Numbered from the stretch's first letter, positions 11,916-23,060 are shown. The stretch: 64,000 nucleotides of DNA from Mucor racemosus (GCA_027405735.1 JAPEHQ010000017.1:1123501-1187500); one strand, 5' to 3'. The notes: a model not told the origin generated them from the letters alone. Program-made: numbers and translations.

Positions 11916-12321
11916 CCTTGGTGGTTGGGCCGAATGGTTAAGAAGTGTACTTCCCAAGCGCACGACTCGAGTTCGAATCCTGGTGGACGCAAGTTTGTTT
12001 GATAATATTATGTAGTACTGTATTTCCTGTTTAGTGTCATGTCACCAACCCACAACTTTTTCGTATGACGTTCTCCGCATGCCCGTTTTGGCTCTTGGTG
12101 CAGCACTTTAATTAGTCGATTTCTTTCCCATCTTTCATAGTATAATCATTATAGCGACCTTGTTTACAGTAGGCCCACTTGTGGAGACCTCTCAACCTCT
12201 TCCCATATGGCTTACGTTGTGCTACATGAAACGTTATTGTAGGAGTTTCATGTATATTAAGTCTTCACATTAAATAATAATAAATAAAGTATATCCACTA
12301 CGTTCTACCCTAAAAAAAAAA
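11916..12321 (+). mobile_element. tRNA-derived SINE, 406 bp, inside the Fanzor gene
   Basis: The 5' head looks like a decayed tRNA, with Pol III A box GGCCGAATGG (about 11929) and B box AGTTCGAATCC (about 11970–11980). An unrelated body follows, then a 10-A tail (12312–12321). It is flanked by a perfect 17-bp duplication TGTCTTTGAAAAGCAGC (11899–11915 and 12322–12338), as expected from LINE-driven insertion. It lies antisense in the Fanzor coding sequence. No other copy was seen in the window. Confidence 0.88.
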
Positions 12322-13186
12322 TGTCTTTGAAAAGCAGCAACATTTTCATTACTTGCTTGCTGAAATCAGCCAAGTAATCTGAAGCTTGTTCAATGGTTTT
12401 ATTGATAGTACCAATGAATGTTGATCGACAATTTTGTGGCAAATCCTTTCGAATAACTGATGAGAAGGATGTGGAGCAAGTTCTATGTGCTACGTCGTCT
12501 TCTACTTCATTATCATCTACTTCTTCTTGCTCTTCAATGCCTTCTTGAGCTGCAGTGGATTCTTCTTGTATCGTTACTGAATCTTTGAGGGATTCAAAAT
12601 TTTCTTTTACATAGTCTTTCCAATGTTCAATGCTTTTCTTTTTGGTTGTTCTTGTTACACGATTTAGATACACTACAATTGAATTTACTGGTGCATTGAT
12701 GCTCTGTTCAGCGCTCGAGACCACACCTCTTGGAAGTTGTTTTAACTGCATCAATGTTTTGTATAAATCATCGAAAGACTCGTTTTCATCATGGCATGTT
12801 TTGATATGCTTTATGATTCTATGTCTAAATTGAGTTTTCAACGAGTTCATATAAGCTTCATCATCATCAGTTGTTGCTCTTCTACGACTAGTTGTTTGTG
12901 TTTCCAAAATTGCTGGTAAATTTCTCCTTGTAGTGCCAGGAACGTATATATTTAATTGTTTTCTTTTTATGTGCATTGAGATGTTATTACAATAGACAAA
13001 GAAGAAAAGAAAGATCAAATGTTGTCGATGCTAATACATTCAATGTTGGCCAACAGCGGGGTTTCCTCGCTCACGCTGTGGGGCCAAATCAATCCAAATG
13101 ATTTATTTGGTTTTGCAGAATGTCAAGTTCGCAAGTTGTTAAAAAAGGTTAATTGCAGATATATGAACTTCTTTGTTGTTTTGATA

Positions 13187-13411
13187 TTATACCGTACATA
13201 CCCTAGTGAAAATTTCAGTATAAGGTACAAACATTGGGTGGTTTTGATCTACAGCATTCATGAGAACATGTTGGTTTTCGATTTCTGCTTCGATTTCTTC
13301 TTCATCTTCAACAATAAGATGTCTTTTACAAATATTATTCTCGGTAGGAGGTGGGGAGCTCATGTTTTGTTTTGTATAAAAATAATGCTTTAAGTAAAAT
13401 ATTGATGACAA
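13187..13411 (-). other. Candidate 5' exon of the Fanzor gene
   Basis: A minus-strand frame containing MSSPPPTENNICKRH and an acidic stretch, ending at a good donor (TTCACTAGG|GTATGT). It lies 170 bp upstream of the main Fanzor frame. I could not find an acceptor in phase to join them, so it may instead be a separate small ORF. Confidence 0.35.
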
Positions 13412-13649
13412 GTATGTAGATTTTGATTATTTATTATTTAGTAGCTAATATATCAGGTAAATCTACAGGAGAATCAAAAGATAGTTTTCTTTATTTATAG
13501 TGTTTTTAAGGACTATTAATACAAATGAACCGAAGCAAACTACTGTGCGACTCTTATTGCCAACATGTCAAAGGTTTTTTCACAAGTCAAAACTTGTGAA
13601 TACTACTACTGTCCTTGCATATTTTTCAGTATAAGCAACTCAAACCCAA

Positions 13650-13802
13650 TATCTTCACCCTGAAACTCAACCAGACTCAAGGTATTTTTAATATTTTAAG
13701 CGGGTGACTCAAAAATACTTTTTAATTTTTCAATTTCACTGCTTAATTTCGAAGTCAGATAGAAAATTACCTTGAGTCTGGTTGAGTCTCAGGGTGAAGA
13801 TA
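13650..13802. mobile_element. MITE with ~33-bp inverted repeats, TA flanks
   Basis: TCTTCACCCTGA...CTCAAGG at 13652–13684 is the inverted repeat of 13770–13800, with one mismatch noticed and an AT-rich 80-bp centre. TA occurs at both edges, as for Tc1/mariner-type elements. It ends 30 bp before the TATA box of the next gene. A separate hairpin, TTCACAAGT…ACTTGTGAA, lies at about 13580–13603. Confidence 0.75.
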
Positions 13803-13831
13803 CTGTTTCTTACGTAGATCAAAAAATGGTG

Positions 13832-13840
13832 TATATATAA
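13832..13840 (+). promoter_or_regulatory. TATA box of the CsbD-like gene
   Basis: TATATATAA, 64 bp upstream of the ATG at 13904, a normal spacing for a strongly expressed fungal gene. The MITE lies directly upstream. Confidence 0.6.
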
Positions 13841-13903
13841 GGGCCTTGATTTCTTTCAACTAGACAAAAAAAAAAACATTAATCCAATTATAATTTAAAC
13901 AAA

Positions 13904-14209
13904 ATGACCAACTCTCCAATCCCTTCAAAGAGTGATGCTAAAACTGATCAATTCATTGGTACTGTCAAAGAAAACGTAGGTTCTGCTGTTGGCAATGAAC
14001 GTCTTCGTGGTGAAGGCAAGGCTCAACATGGTCAGGGTCAAGTTGAAGAACAAGCAGCTACCACATTAGGTTATGTCCAAGGTCTTACAAGTCAAATTTC
14101 TGGTGCTGTCCAAGGTGCTGTCAATTCTCTCACTGGAAACAATTCCAGCGAAGCTTCTGCCAAGGTTGAACAAAAGAAGGGTGAAGCTCAAAAGGAATTC
14201 AACTCTTAA
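13904..14209 (+). CDS. CsbD-like small stress protein
   Basis: A 101-residue, single-exon, hydrophilic protein rich in Gln, Gly, Ala and Lys with no cysteine. It matches the fungal CsbD-like family, often annotated as mismatched base pair and cruciform DNA recognition protein (after Ustilago Hmp1). Typical features are the QFIGTVKENVGSAVGNERL core with a GEGKAQHGQG turn, and the KKGEAQKEFNS end. The biochemical role of these proteins is uncertain; many are stress-induced. The start follows an A-rich leader and a clear TATA box. Confidence 0.82.
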   Translation: MTNSPIPSKSDAKTDQFIGTVKENVGSAVGNERLRGEGKAQHGQGQVEEQAATTLGYVQGLTSQISGAVQGAVNSLTGNNSSEASAKVEQKKGEAQKEFNS

Positions 14210-14659
14210 GTTCTTAATATTTTTATACCACAACAATTCTACATAATCAATGAATAAAAACATTTCATATTTACGTTTAATGTATAATGCATATAATATA
14301 TATATATATATATATACTACTGAGTATTAACTTCCACTCAATAATACCAAATGTTGTGCAAGAAGGAGCGTTTAAATGTTTTTACTACATATGTCCTTGA
14401 ACACTCAAATGCATTGATATCATTTATCTGCATATCATTCTATTAATCTAGTTTTTACCCCAAACATATTTGATTAATTGTCCATCTTACGGCATCTTTT
14501 TTATCCCAAAGTTATGAATTGAACATGTGAAGTACATAATAAAATATACAAGATTCCCGGTGTTTAAAGTTACGGGTCTTGAATGAGTTGTTGCGTTGTG
14601 TATTTTGCTGCAAAGCTTACCGTAAGTTTATGGTTCTCCTTCTTTAAAACACTTTAATA
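14210..14659. other. Intergenic
   Basis: AT-rich spacer with an (AT)n run near 14297–14315. An ATG at 14583 with a following donor-like site was considered as the SAC1 start but is out of phase with the next exon. Confidence 0.5.
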
Positions 14660-17089
14660 ATGTATAAGAACTTGAAACTGTAATTTGGGAGCGATAATAC
14701 AAGTAATTCATAAAAGATTGATCCTTTTTTTTTTCGTCTAGATACATCACAAAGAAGACTTATGTTCTCGCTCCTGAGACAGGTTCTAATTTAACGATTC
14801 ACCGCGATACTGGTGCTATCGAATTGTCTGGTAAATACATTGTTACAAGGCATATGGTTAGATAAGACATACTTATTAATGCTAATTTTTGCATTATAGA
14901 AATCATCCCATCAGCTAGTGAGCAAGAAAGCACCTTAAATGTATACGGTATTTTGGGTTTCATTAAGCTTTGGGCAGGTAATGCTAAATATATTGGTTTA
15001 ATTGACGAAGTGTTCTAATTTTATTTATAAAATTAGGTGATTATATGTTGACTATCACTAAACGCGAGCAAATTGGTACTATTCAAGGCAAATCCATCTA
15101 TCGCGTTGGTGGATTTCAAATCTTGCCTTTGGCTCAAAACTTGAGCAATTTGAACGAAAATCAAGTAAGCACTAGTGAAAGAATCAGGGGATCTTGCAGT
15201 AATTAATTCAGAATTATAAATTGTTTAGAGATCTCAAGAGCAAACATTTGTCAATTTGCTCGAATCCCATCTCAAGAATAATACGTTTTACTTTTCTTAT
15301 GATTATGATTTAACTCAATCTATTCAAAGACAAGCTCAATTTACTAATGAAAAATTAGCTGAACCACTATACAAGAGAGTAAATTATTAAAAAAAGAACT
15401 GGGGAATCTAGAGAATGGATCACTTATATTATTTTATAGGCAGATGAACGGTTCTTTTGGAATAGATTTGTAGCTACCAAGTTAATTGATGCTAAATTTG
15501 ACGTAAGTTTTTTTTCAGAGAATAAATGGAAATGCGAGATATTTATAGTGTAATATAGGCTTCTAGTTTTATTTTACCTGTTATGCAAGGGTGTAAGTAG
15601 TTCTCAAGCGATATGATAAAATGTACTCATGATTATATATAGTCGTGGAACTAAATCAATGTAAAATCAACAACAAGAATTTTGCTTGGGGTTTGATTAC
15701 TCGTAGAAGCAGACATCGTCCAGGCACCCGTTATTTTTCACGTGGTATTGATGCTCAAGGCCATGTATCCAATTTTGTTGAAACCGAGCAAATCGTCTTG
15801 TACGACGGTCCATCTACTAGTCAAAATATTGTTGGTGGAATGGAACTCTCCTTTGTTCAAACTCGTGGTTCAATTCCTGTTTATTGGGCTCAAGTGATTA
15901 ATCTCAAGTATACACCTCGTCTTTGGATTGGAGAAACCAGAAAGAGTGTAAGTTTGTTTGTTTTGTAAAAAAAAAAAAAAAAAAAGCCCATCTAACATTT
16001 ATTATATCTAATAGTTGGCTGCTGCTCGTGCTCATTTCGATGAACAAATTCGCATCTATGGTCCTCAAATTTTGGTCAATTTAATCAACAAAAAAGGATA
16101 TGAACTTCCTATGGGACAAGCTTATGCTCGTACCGTTGAACAATTGAATGATCCCCGTATTTACTATACCCATTTCGATTTTCATTCTGAATGTTCAAAG
16201 ATGCGCTGGCATCGCATTCAGCTTTTAGTTGATCAATTAAAGGACAAATTAGATGAACAAGGCTATACTTTTTATGACACTACAGGAAAGAATCTCAAAA
16301 AGACTCAAACATCTGTTGTACGTTCTAATTGTATGGATTGTTTGGATCGTACCAATGTTGTTCAAAGTACTCTTGCTAGATATGTATTGACTCAACAGCT
16401 TCATGAACTCGGTATTTTAGAAGCAAATCAAAAGGTAGAAGATCAAGAAGAGTTTATGCAAAATTATAGAAATGGTTAGTATGATATGATTTGTTTGTAC
16501 AATGGTACATTTCTAATGTTTATGCATAGTCTGGGCTGATAATGCTGATGGCGTCAGTTGTGTTTACTCGGGTACTGGTGCATTAAAGACTGATTTTACA
16601 AGAACCGGTAACCGTACCAAGGCCGGTGCATTGAAAGATCTTCAAAATTCCATCACTCGTTATGTCAAGAACAACTTTTTGGATGGTAATCGTCAAGATT
16701 CATTTGATTTATTCCTCGGAAAATATCATCTCGAGCAAGATCAATCAGCTTATGCCCATAGTCCCTTTGTCAGTAGCAAACCTCTTCGTGTTCGTGTTGT
16801 TCCTTATATTTTATTGTTTGCTCTTTTCATGCTTGTATTGAATGTTATTCGTCCCAGTTATTCGGGATTCAAGTCATTCGCATCTTATTTCCTTTTGCTT
16901 TTGTTTTGGGTTTCTGTATTGATTTCAGGTGTTCGTTTTGCTATCAAACATGGCGATGAGTTTGTTCAATGGCCTCATTTAGTCAAATTACCACCTACTG
17001 ATGATGTTTCCGAGGTTGTTGGTAGTTTCACTGAGAAGGGTAATATGTCACCACCCGAAATTACAAAAGAAGAATTGCCTTCAATTTAA
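14660..17089 (+). CDS. SAC1: Sac1 phosphoinositide phosphatase
   Basis: An ER/Golgi membrane lipid phosphatase that removes phosphate mainly from PI4P. Ten exons: 14660–14679, 14742–14830, 14900–14977, 15037–15164, 15229–15378, 15440–15502, 15559–15592, 15643–15947, 16015–16474 and 16530–17089, giving about 628 residues, close to the family's usual ~610–625. The start MYKNLKLYITKKTY matches the Sac N-terminus. The catalytic CX5R signature is NCMDCLDRTN at about residues 395–401. Two C-terminal membrane segments (about nt 16795–16935) form the hairpin anchor. The intron before exon 9 carries an 18-A run. The tiny first exon (20 nt) is chosen because it alone gives the right phase and a typical Sac1 start. 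Confidence 0.94.
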
Positions 17090-17252
17090 TTATACTAGTA
17101 CTATATACATCTTTTATACAAGTATATTTTTTTTTTGTTTTCATTTTTTTAAAAAAAAAAAAAATCAATCATAAATATATATTAAATAATTTTTCTCACT
17201 CGCACACACTGCGAAACTTGATGCAAACTAGTTTTCTACATGTTGCTAATGG

Positions 17253-17262
17253 TATATATAAA
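17253..17262 (+). promoter_or_regulatory. TATA box of the Rossmann-protein gene
   Basis: TATATATAAA, 50 bp upstream of the chosen ATG at 17303. It lies downstream of the in-frame ATG at 17240, which argues against that earlier start. Confidence 0.55.
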
Positions 17263-17302
17263 TGAGCGTTATTTTTTCAAATGTGTTTTATCATCTTTAA
17301 AA

Positions 17303-18726
17303 ATGTCTACATCTGATCCTTCTCCCGCAACAATTGTTTCCAAGAAACTAAAATACATTCTTATTACTCATGGTAACTCTTATGTTGGTCAAACATTGGC
17401 TATGCATATTGCTGATCAATTGGACAAAGCCCGAGGTCAATTAAAGACAAAGCATCGAGTTGTACGAGTTTTGTGTCAAGATAAAAGGAAACTGAAACAC
17501 CTTGAAAGAAGAGGCATTGAAGTCAAGGTAAATAAATGACATGTACAAGTAATTGCTGAATCTAATATCTTGTACAATTAGGAAGTTGATTATGAAAGTC
17601 AACATACAATCATTGAACAAATAAAAGTTCACATCAAAACAATGATCTTTAACCCATTTGCTGCAACATTTGGTCGAATGATGGAGTGCGGTAAAAATGT
17701 TATTGAAGCAGCTATTCGTGAGGATGTCAAACGTATCGTTATGATTTCTAGGTATATGCAAACTATTCAGATTGTATGTATCCATATTGATATGTTTTGG
17801 TTAGTTATGGTGTAGATACTGTTGATAAATCCTCTACAGAAACACCCTTGGTTCAATTTAATATATTGGAGGCCCATATGCGTTACCATTACAAGTACGG
17901 TTCCTGGGTTGTTTATCGCATTCCGTTCATTCAGCAATACATGTATTTCTGGACTCAAATGCTTGAAAACGAAAACATGTTGGGTATGCCTATCTCTAAG
18001 GGTGATATGTTGACGACAGTGAACATCAAAGATGTGCTCGATTGTGTTACTATTGCTGCACTTTCCAAAAAGTCTATGATTTGGTCATATCGTGAGCCTC
18101 AACGTCATCTTGAAGCATCTACTATCCTTCCTGGTAGTCATGATGGTGATACTTCCAGCAGTTCTGATGAAAACAATCAGCAAGCTACTGCTATAAAACA
18201 CGTTTATGAATTAATTAGTGAACCTCTTAGTCTTGTTATGATGGCTGATGCCATGTCTCGTGCTCTTCGTGAAGCAGGTAGTGGTTTTGATGTTGATGCT
18301 GCTGTTATTTCTGATGAACAACTTGTGAGTTACTTGAAACTTGTTTCCAAGCCTTCCTCATTCAACGTCGAGGAATTGAAAAGTACCTTGAACAATGTTA
18401 CTAAAGTTAAAGATGATGTTCAAAATATCTCGAGAGACATTGATGATTTTGCTAATCGCCCCTCGTCATTCTTGCAAGGAAACTATTTTATTGATGGTAT
18501 CTTGTTCAAAAATCGAGAACATCAGGATAGTCCCGATTTGTATCCTTGCCCTGATGCCACTTTGACTCCATTCTGTATTCAACTTATTCTAAATCACCTC
18601 AAGGTATCTCGTAACAATATGCCACCTATAGTTCCTAACAATGATGTTCGTGATATTACTGGTCGTGTACCCATTCCAATTGATATATTTTTTATGTTGA
18701 ATCGAAAGCTATTCCGTCCTGAATAA
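17303..18726 (+). CDS. NAD(P)-binding Rossmann protein (NmrA/atypical SDR-like)
   Basis: Exons 17303–17527, 17582–17751 and 17805–18726 give 438 residues. The N-terminus (KYILITHGNSYVGQTLA) reads as a beta-strand plus a diverged glycine-rich nucleotide loop. The middle has the pattern of an extended SDR fold: VKRIVMISSYGVD (S/Y region), then WVVYRIPFIQQYMYFW. About 130 residues after this include a low-complexity DGDTSSSSDENNQ insert and a helical part with no recognised domain. Substrate and pathway are unknown. It is close to fungal NmrA-like proteins, which may be redox sensors rather than enzymes. Confidence 0.72.
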
Positions 18727-18861
18727 TCATTATTTTAATAAAAATTAAGCAATGTGCGTATAATGTACATGATATTTGTTTTTAAATTAAAATGTTTAGG
18801 CATAAAAACCATATTATATATGTAAATACGGAAGGTGTCGTCCTTAAATAATGTTATAATA

Positions 18862-19014
18862 TTATGCTTGGTCATCTTCTTCATCCTCTTCTTCTTTGGG
18901 TATTTGAACTCTATTTGCTTATACAAGAAATACATTATTTACTGTTGAAGGGGTATCAGCGTTAATAACATTACTGTGCGTCATAGCACACAAGACACAT
19001 AATACTTTTTTCAT
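18862..19014 (-). other. Possible tiny ORF with in-frame stop
   Basis: From the ATG at 19014 a frame runs MKKVLCVLCAMTHS… for 31 codons to a TAA at 18921–18919. It then continues open in the same frame for 18 codons to an acidic end (KEEEDEEDDQA) and a second stop. It could be noise, a pseudogene, or the end of an unrecognised gene. Confidence 0.2.
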
Positions 19015-19031
19015 TTATTGTAATATTATCG

Positions 19032-19217
19032 TTAAATTTTAAAGAAACGAAAAGTATTCCGAACTTGGTTTGCATTCCTAGGCTTAACCATGAATTTATG
19101 CAATGTATTGCGAAAGGATTTGGGAATACTCTGTGTGGTTTTAACGTTTATGCCGTAGAGCTTTAGATTAGTTTGCAATACGTTGCGAAGATTGAATATA
19201 TTCGATCTTAAGGCCAT
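19032..19217 (-). CDS. Possible small basic protein, 61 aa
   Basis: Not recognised. MALRSNIFNLRNVLQTNLKL… ending RNTFRFFKI is basic and Asn/Arg-rich with an amphipathic start that could suit mitochondrial import. A donor-like GTAAG just upstream of the ATG leaves open a spliced leader. It may be a chance frame. Confidence 0.3.
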   Translation of the reverse strand: MALRSNIFNLRNVLQTNLKLYGINVKTTQSIPKSFRNTLHKFMVKPRNANQVRNTFRFFKI

Positions 19218-19789
19218 TGCTTACCCCAAATATTTGTGTTTTGGAAAGTTTCAGTATATCTTATAAGTGCTTCATTCTATAAATCAAATATATAAAAACA
19301 GAGATGAGTACTAATATAACTTTGGCTAGAAAATTGTTACTTGTAAGCTAGGCTTGGTAATGGGATGCTGCTAAGTCTACTTGTTTTATAATATATTAAA
19401 ATGATAGATTGAATGCAGATGACATGAACTGAGCGGGATGTTGTAAGCTTTTAATGTTGCTACGATGAACAGATTAATCCTTCATCATTAAATTTGTTTT
19501 GTTTAGGAACATCAATAATAGAAAATATCTTTTTTCTTATATTTTCTTTTACTATAGAAACTAAACAACAGCACTCCATAACCTTTAACCGTTTTTATCT
19601 CTAATTGATGGATTAAAAAATATATTCATTTTATATACAATATTTTATTCAGTTATGCTACACTTTTAAATTGATGAACTTTATTAATAACTTGCTCTGA
19701 TACACCCAGAAACAGTTATATCCCATACATTAAAATGAGGTTCGTATTTTTTTTTTTATAGATGTCTGGTCAACCAAAATTTATATTTT

Positions 19790-21259
19790 CGTAGTTTTCA
19801 ATCTTCAAAATCAGAGCGTGCCCTCTTTTTTATAACTAACCTCATAATAAATATTTTTTAGGATATACCTCAGAGATCACAAAATAGATATAAATTAGTC
19901 GCATTATGCTAGCTATTCCTGAATTCATGTTATATCTCATGAAAAGTTCAAAAATACGTAAAATACACTGCTTTTTTCTTGAAAATTGGGTTTCACTTTT
20001 CATCGCTGCTATACTTTTTTTTTCATAAAATAACACCAAGATAAAACTATATGCCAATGTACCTGAGATGTTTACCTTTAATCCAAAAACAAGTATCCGG
20101 AAATATCCTATTTTTTACAAGTGGTATTAATTTTTCAGCGCTAATGTTTCATGTTTTTACTCGTATTCCACTGCTAAAAAATTGAAAACTTTGAGGCTTC
20201 ATATCTCTAGAAATAATTAAGCAATACTAACACTTTTTAATAATAAAATTTACTTGTTTTAAAGTGCTCTATACCAAATTTAAGTATAAAAAAAGTATGG
20301 GCACTTTTATTTTTTTTCTCATTTTTTTGGCATTTTTGTAGTAGATTTCAAAATATTTGTCCAATTGAGTAGCAGTTTTTTTTTACTCATGTCATCAAGC
20401 TAGTTGAGCTCTCTTGGATCCAATTTAATTTTTTTCAAAATATCGATTTTTCGTGGAGATATCCTTAAAAATGTGTACAAAAAGATACCTTCATCTCTAG
20501 CTTCCATTTTTTCTTGTATACCCTCATCCCAAATTCTGAATCTGAAACTTTTTTGGACAAAAATCTCGTTTCCTCTACAAAAAATGCAGCTAGAAAATTT
20601 TGCAATAGCTTGATCGATAGATAATGTTTTGTCGTATTATTGCAATAAGTTATATTTTAAATATGCTTATAAAAAGCGACGTGTATCTTCAAAAAACCTC
20701 CAAAACTTCAATTACATTTTACGAAAAAATTATTGTGAAATGTTTGTCTGATTTTTTATTTCAATGGATGCCAAATCCAAAACTTTACAAGGACCACTTA
20801 ATACGCTAGGTCGACTTACTTTGCAGTTAAGGAGCTGATTTATCAAAATATGTGTAGGTTAAAATAAAAACTAGAAATTTAATCATCAAGTAAAGAGATA
20901 TCATTTATTGGAATGAAATTAATAGGGTTTATATACTATTTGATTTGGGGAATTAATGATGTGATAAGGTAGTTTAGATGTTATTTAATAGTAATGTGTC
21001 ATGTCGGTATATCATGTTGGAATATCGCACTGGCGTATTATGCTTCTATACCATGCTTCTATACCATGCTTTTAGGAGCATGGTATAGCTAATATTCAAT
21101 TAAGGAACTTCCGGTTCCAAATCTGTTATTGTTTACTTTTTTGGATTTGACATGATCCGGTTTAAGAATGATACATCAGAAGCCATTAAGTTATTTTTTT
21201 TAATCATTTTTTTGTTCATTTCAACAAATAAAATTTGAAACTCCGTCATTATAGGTTTT
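19790..21259 (+). mobile_element. F repeat, copy 1 (interrupted)
   Basis: A non-coding, AT-rich repeat of over 1 kb, shared with 41255–42404 and 58255–59900. A marker segment is TGTACCTGAGATGTT near 20060, and another is CGTGGAGATATCC near 20453. It is interrupted by LTR family C at 20836–21178, and the sequence then resumes up to the hAT-like MITE. Short frames inside are not conserved as proteins. Confidence 0.65.
20836..21178 (+). mobile_element. Solo LTR family C, copy 1 (343 bp)
   Basis: Ends TGATTTATC and GATACATCA are near-inverted. Flanks GGAGC (20831–20835) and GAAGC (21179–21183) give a 5-bp duplication with one mismatch. The other F repeats show the uninterrupted site (…GAGCCATTAA). 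Inside are tandem copies of GCTTCTATACCAT and an adjacent palindrome around AGGAGCATGG. Confidence 0.82.
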
Positions 21260-21267
21260 AATAATTA

Positions 21268-21593
21268 AAAAACACAAGCCGAGCCTTGGACGAGCTTTTG
21301 ATTTTTTTTTTCAAAAGCTCGTGCAGGGGAGAGCGAGGAGCGTCTGCCTTCTTTTCCAAAAGTTCAAGTTCAATAATAATTAGTAAATGATATGACACCG
21401 CTACTTTAGATAATTGTCACTTGACATTCATAAGTTTGCTTTAGATGTTTGTCAATTGAAAAGTAAAATAAAGCTCGCACAGAGGTGATGATGAGTTTTA
21501 GTCGCTACATAAAAAAGCTCGTTCACTCCACAAGAACTTTAGTCACTCACAAAAAAAAAGTTCGGCTGCATAAAAAAGGCTCGGCTCGTTTTA
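21268..21593 (-). mobile_element. hAT-like MITE (GAGC family), copy 2
   Basis: 326 bp, the inverted match of 5559–5879, with a perfect 8-bp duplication AATAATTA (21260–21267 and 21594–21601). Ends are GAGCC-rich and there is no coding capacity. It was inserted into the F repeat. Confidence 0.75.
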
Positions 21594-22105
21594 AATAATT
21601 AGTGATAAATTATTCATAACCGGACGTCAAATTCAAAAGTAAAACAATAGTTCCAGAGCCGAAATTCAAGTCAATTAAACATCAACAGAACCATGGTTCC
21701 AACATGATGTTCCAGCACGATACTGTATTAACTTACTCGCATTTTAGTCATAGAGTAATTTAGTAGCACTGTGTCCCTGGAGTCTAGTTCATGAAGGGAA
21801 CTAAACTCTTGAATAGTTTAGTATAAATCACCATCTTATTTTCATAATTCCTTTTATTTCTTTGTCAGTTCTCCTCATCATTTCCCTTATTATATATTCT
21901 GAAATAAACCTAAACATAACAAATAAGTCTTTGTCGGTGTCTCTTGCCCCTTATATAATATAACCCTGATATTAGAACTGACCCAATACCGCATAAAGCT
22001 TAAACTTAACCCCTGAATACTACTCTTGTCTGTCCCTGTTTAATATGCCTAGCAATCCTGTCTATCCTTGTTTAATTTGCCTATCAAATTAATTCTGTAA
22101 TACAG

Positions 22106-22530
22106 TATCAAATTTACGATAAAGAACTCCTCGCTATAGTCGATTCTTTCAAACATTGGCGACAATATCTTGAGTTCTTCATTGAACCCACAATGGTTAT
22201 TACAGATTGCAAAAATCTCGAATACTTCACTACCACTAGAAATCTCACTCGTCGCCAGGTTCGATAGTCTGAAATTCTTGGCGATTACAACTTCAATATT
22301 ATTTATCGCCCTGGTAAACAAAATGCCGCTGCCGATGCACTATCTCGAAAATATAGGCCTCTTGAGGGAGGGGATGACTACCGTAAAGGCACAACTCCAA
22401 TAGTTCTTTTGCCACCAAAATTGTCTATCAATTCTATTCATACTACTGTTAATTTTTTAGATCAGGCATCTAATAAGTTAGTGCAAGAAATAACTAAGCA
22501 TCTACCCAAAGCTACTGTACTTTTCAAGTT
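22106..22530 (+). pseudogene. Ty3/gypsy RNase H remnant
   Basis: A frame reading [20 protein letters not shown], then [11 protein letters not shown], then IIYRPGKQNAAADALSRK is diagnostic of the RNase H end of Ty3/gypsy reverse transcriptase. One in-frame stop replaces the Trp normally before SEILGDYNF. No RT, integrase or LTR pair is attached, so it is a dead fragment. Confidence 0.88.
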
Positions 22531-23060
22531 AAACCTCCTTATAATGGTTAATTTTGTATTTTTTATTTTATACTTTGCATAAAATAAGTTTTTAAATAAT
22601 TAGTTATACAGTATTAACCTTAATTTGTATGAAATTTTGATACCTGCATCTCATCATAGCTGCTTTAGATATTTAAACAGCCGCGTTCGGACTGTCCGAT
22701 AATTTTTTTTCTAGAAATTTACAGCTTGGGAATGCTATTAGATTTCCGCGTCCGGATAATGTTCGGCATTTTTTTTTTGGAAGAGTGACCATAGGCAAAA
22801 ATGTGGATCACATGTAATTTTCAATTTTTAACATATTTTTACATTAATTTTCCCATAGTGTATAGAAAAATAACTTTTTTTAAAACCAAAACAATAAAGG
22901 ATTTATAAATGATACAAAAAAATTCTGAGAGCCTCATTTCTTTTCTTTTAGTTAGAGTCTTTTTTTTAATTTGTCAGAGCTGAAAAAAGTAAGTATGATA
23001 GTAGTTCTACTTTTAATTATAATTCTTATGTTATTTTATTAGGCTGTCTTTGTCCCTTAT

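Larger units (their letters stand above)
8965..13018 (-). pseudogene. Fanzor nuclease (TnpB/IS605 OrfB-like), SINE-interrupted
   Basis: Fanzor proteins are eukaryotic relatives of TnpB that act as RNA-guided DNA nucleases. Exons on the minus strand: 13018–11183 (broken by a SINE at 12321–11916), 11128–9874 and 9815–8965. RuvC-I is GTDNGIV (exon 2). The last exon has the acidic residue of NEHNSSQTC, in the alternative position known for Fanzor, then a zinc ribbon (CLWC and CLNDAC), then RuvC-III SRDCLSALAI. A long basic, coiled-coil-rich N-terminal half precedes it. The SINE sits inside coding sequence; excising it with one copy of its 17-bp duplication rejoins the two frames (LLLFKD to NQF) in phase. 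Otherwise the frame is open with two clean introns. The true start may lie further upstream (see 13187–13411). Confidence 0.85.

Noticed and set aside
11916..11990. A tRNA-Gly(CCC) gene
   Set aside because: Anticodon loop TTCCCAA and B box are present, but the acceptor stem has no complementary 5' half and the T stem has a mismatch and wobbles. It is the head of the SINE.
11144..11992. A separate 282-residue protein starting at 11992
   Set aside because: Its first ~25 codons are antisense SINE tRNA-like sequence; the real frame enters at the target duplication from the upstream Fanzor coding sequence.
14583..14621. First exon of SAC1
   Set aside because: It joins the next exon in the wrong phase; the exon at 14660–14679 gives correct phase and a conserved N-terminus.
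17240..17302. An earlier start for the Rossmann protein
   Set aside because: The ATG at 17240 lies upstream of the TATA box.
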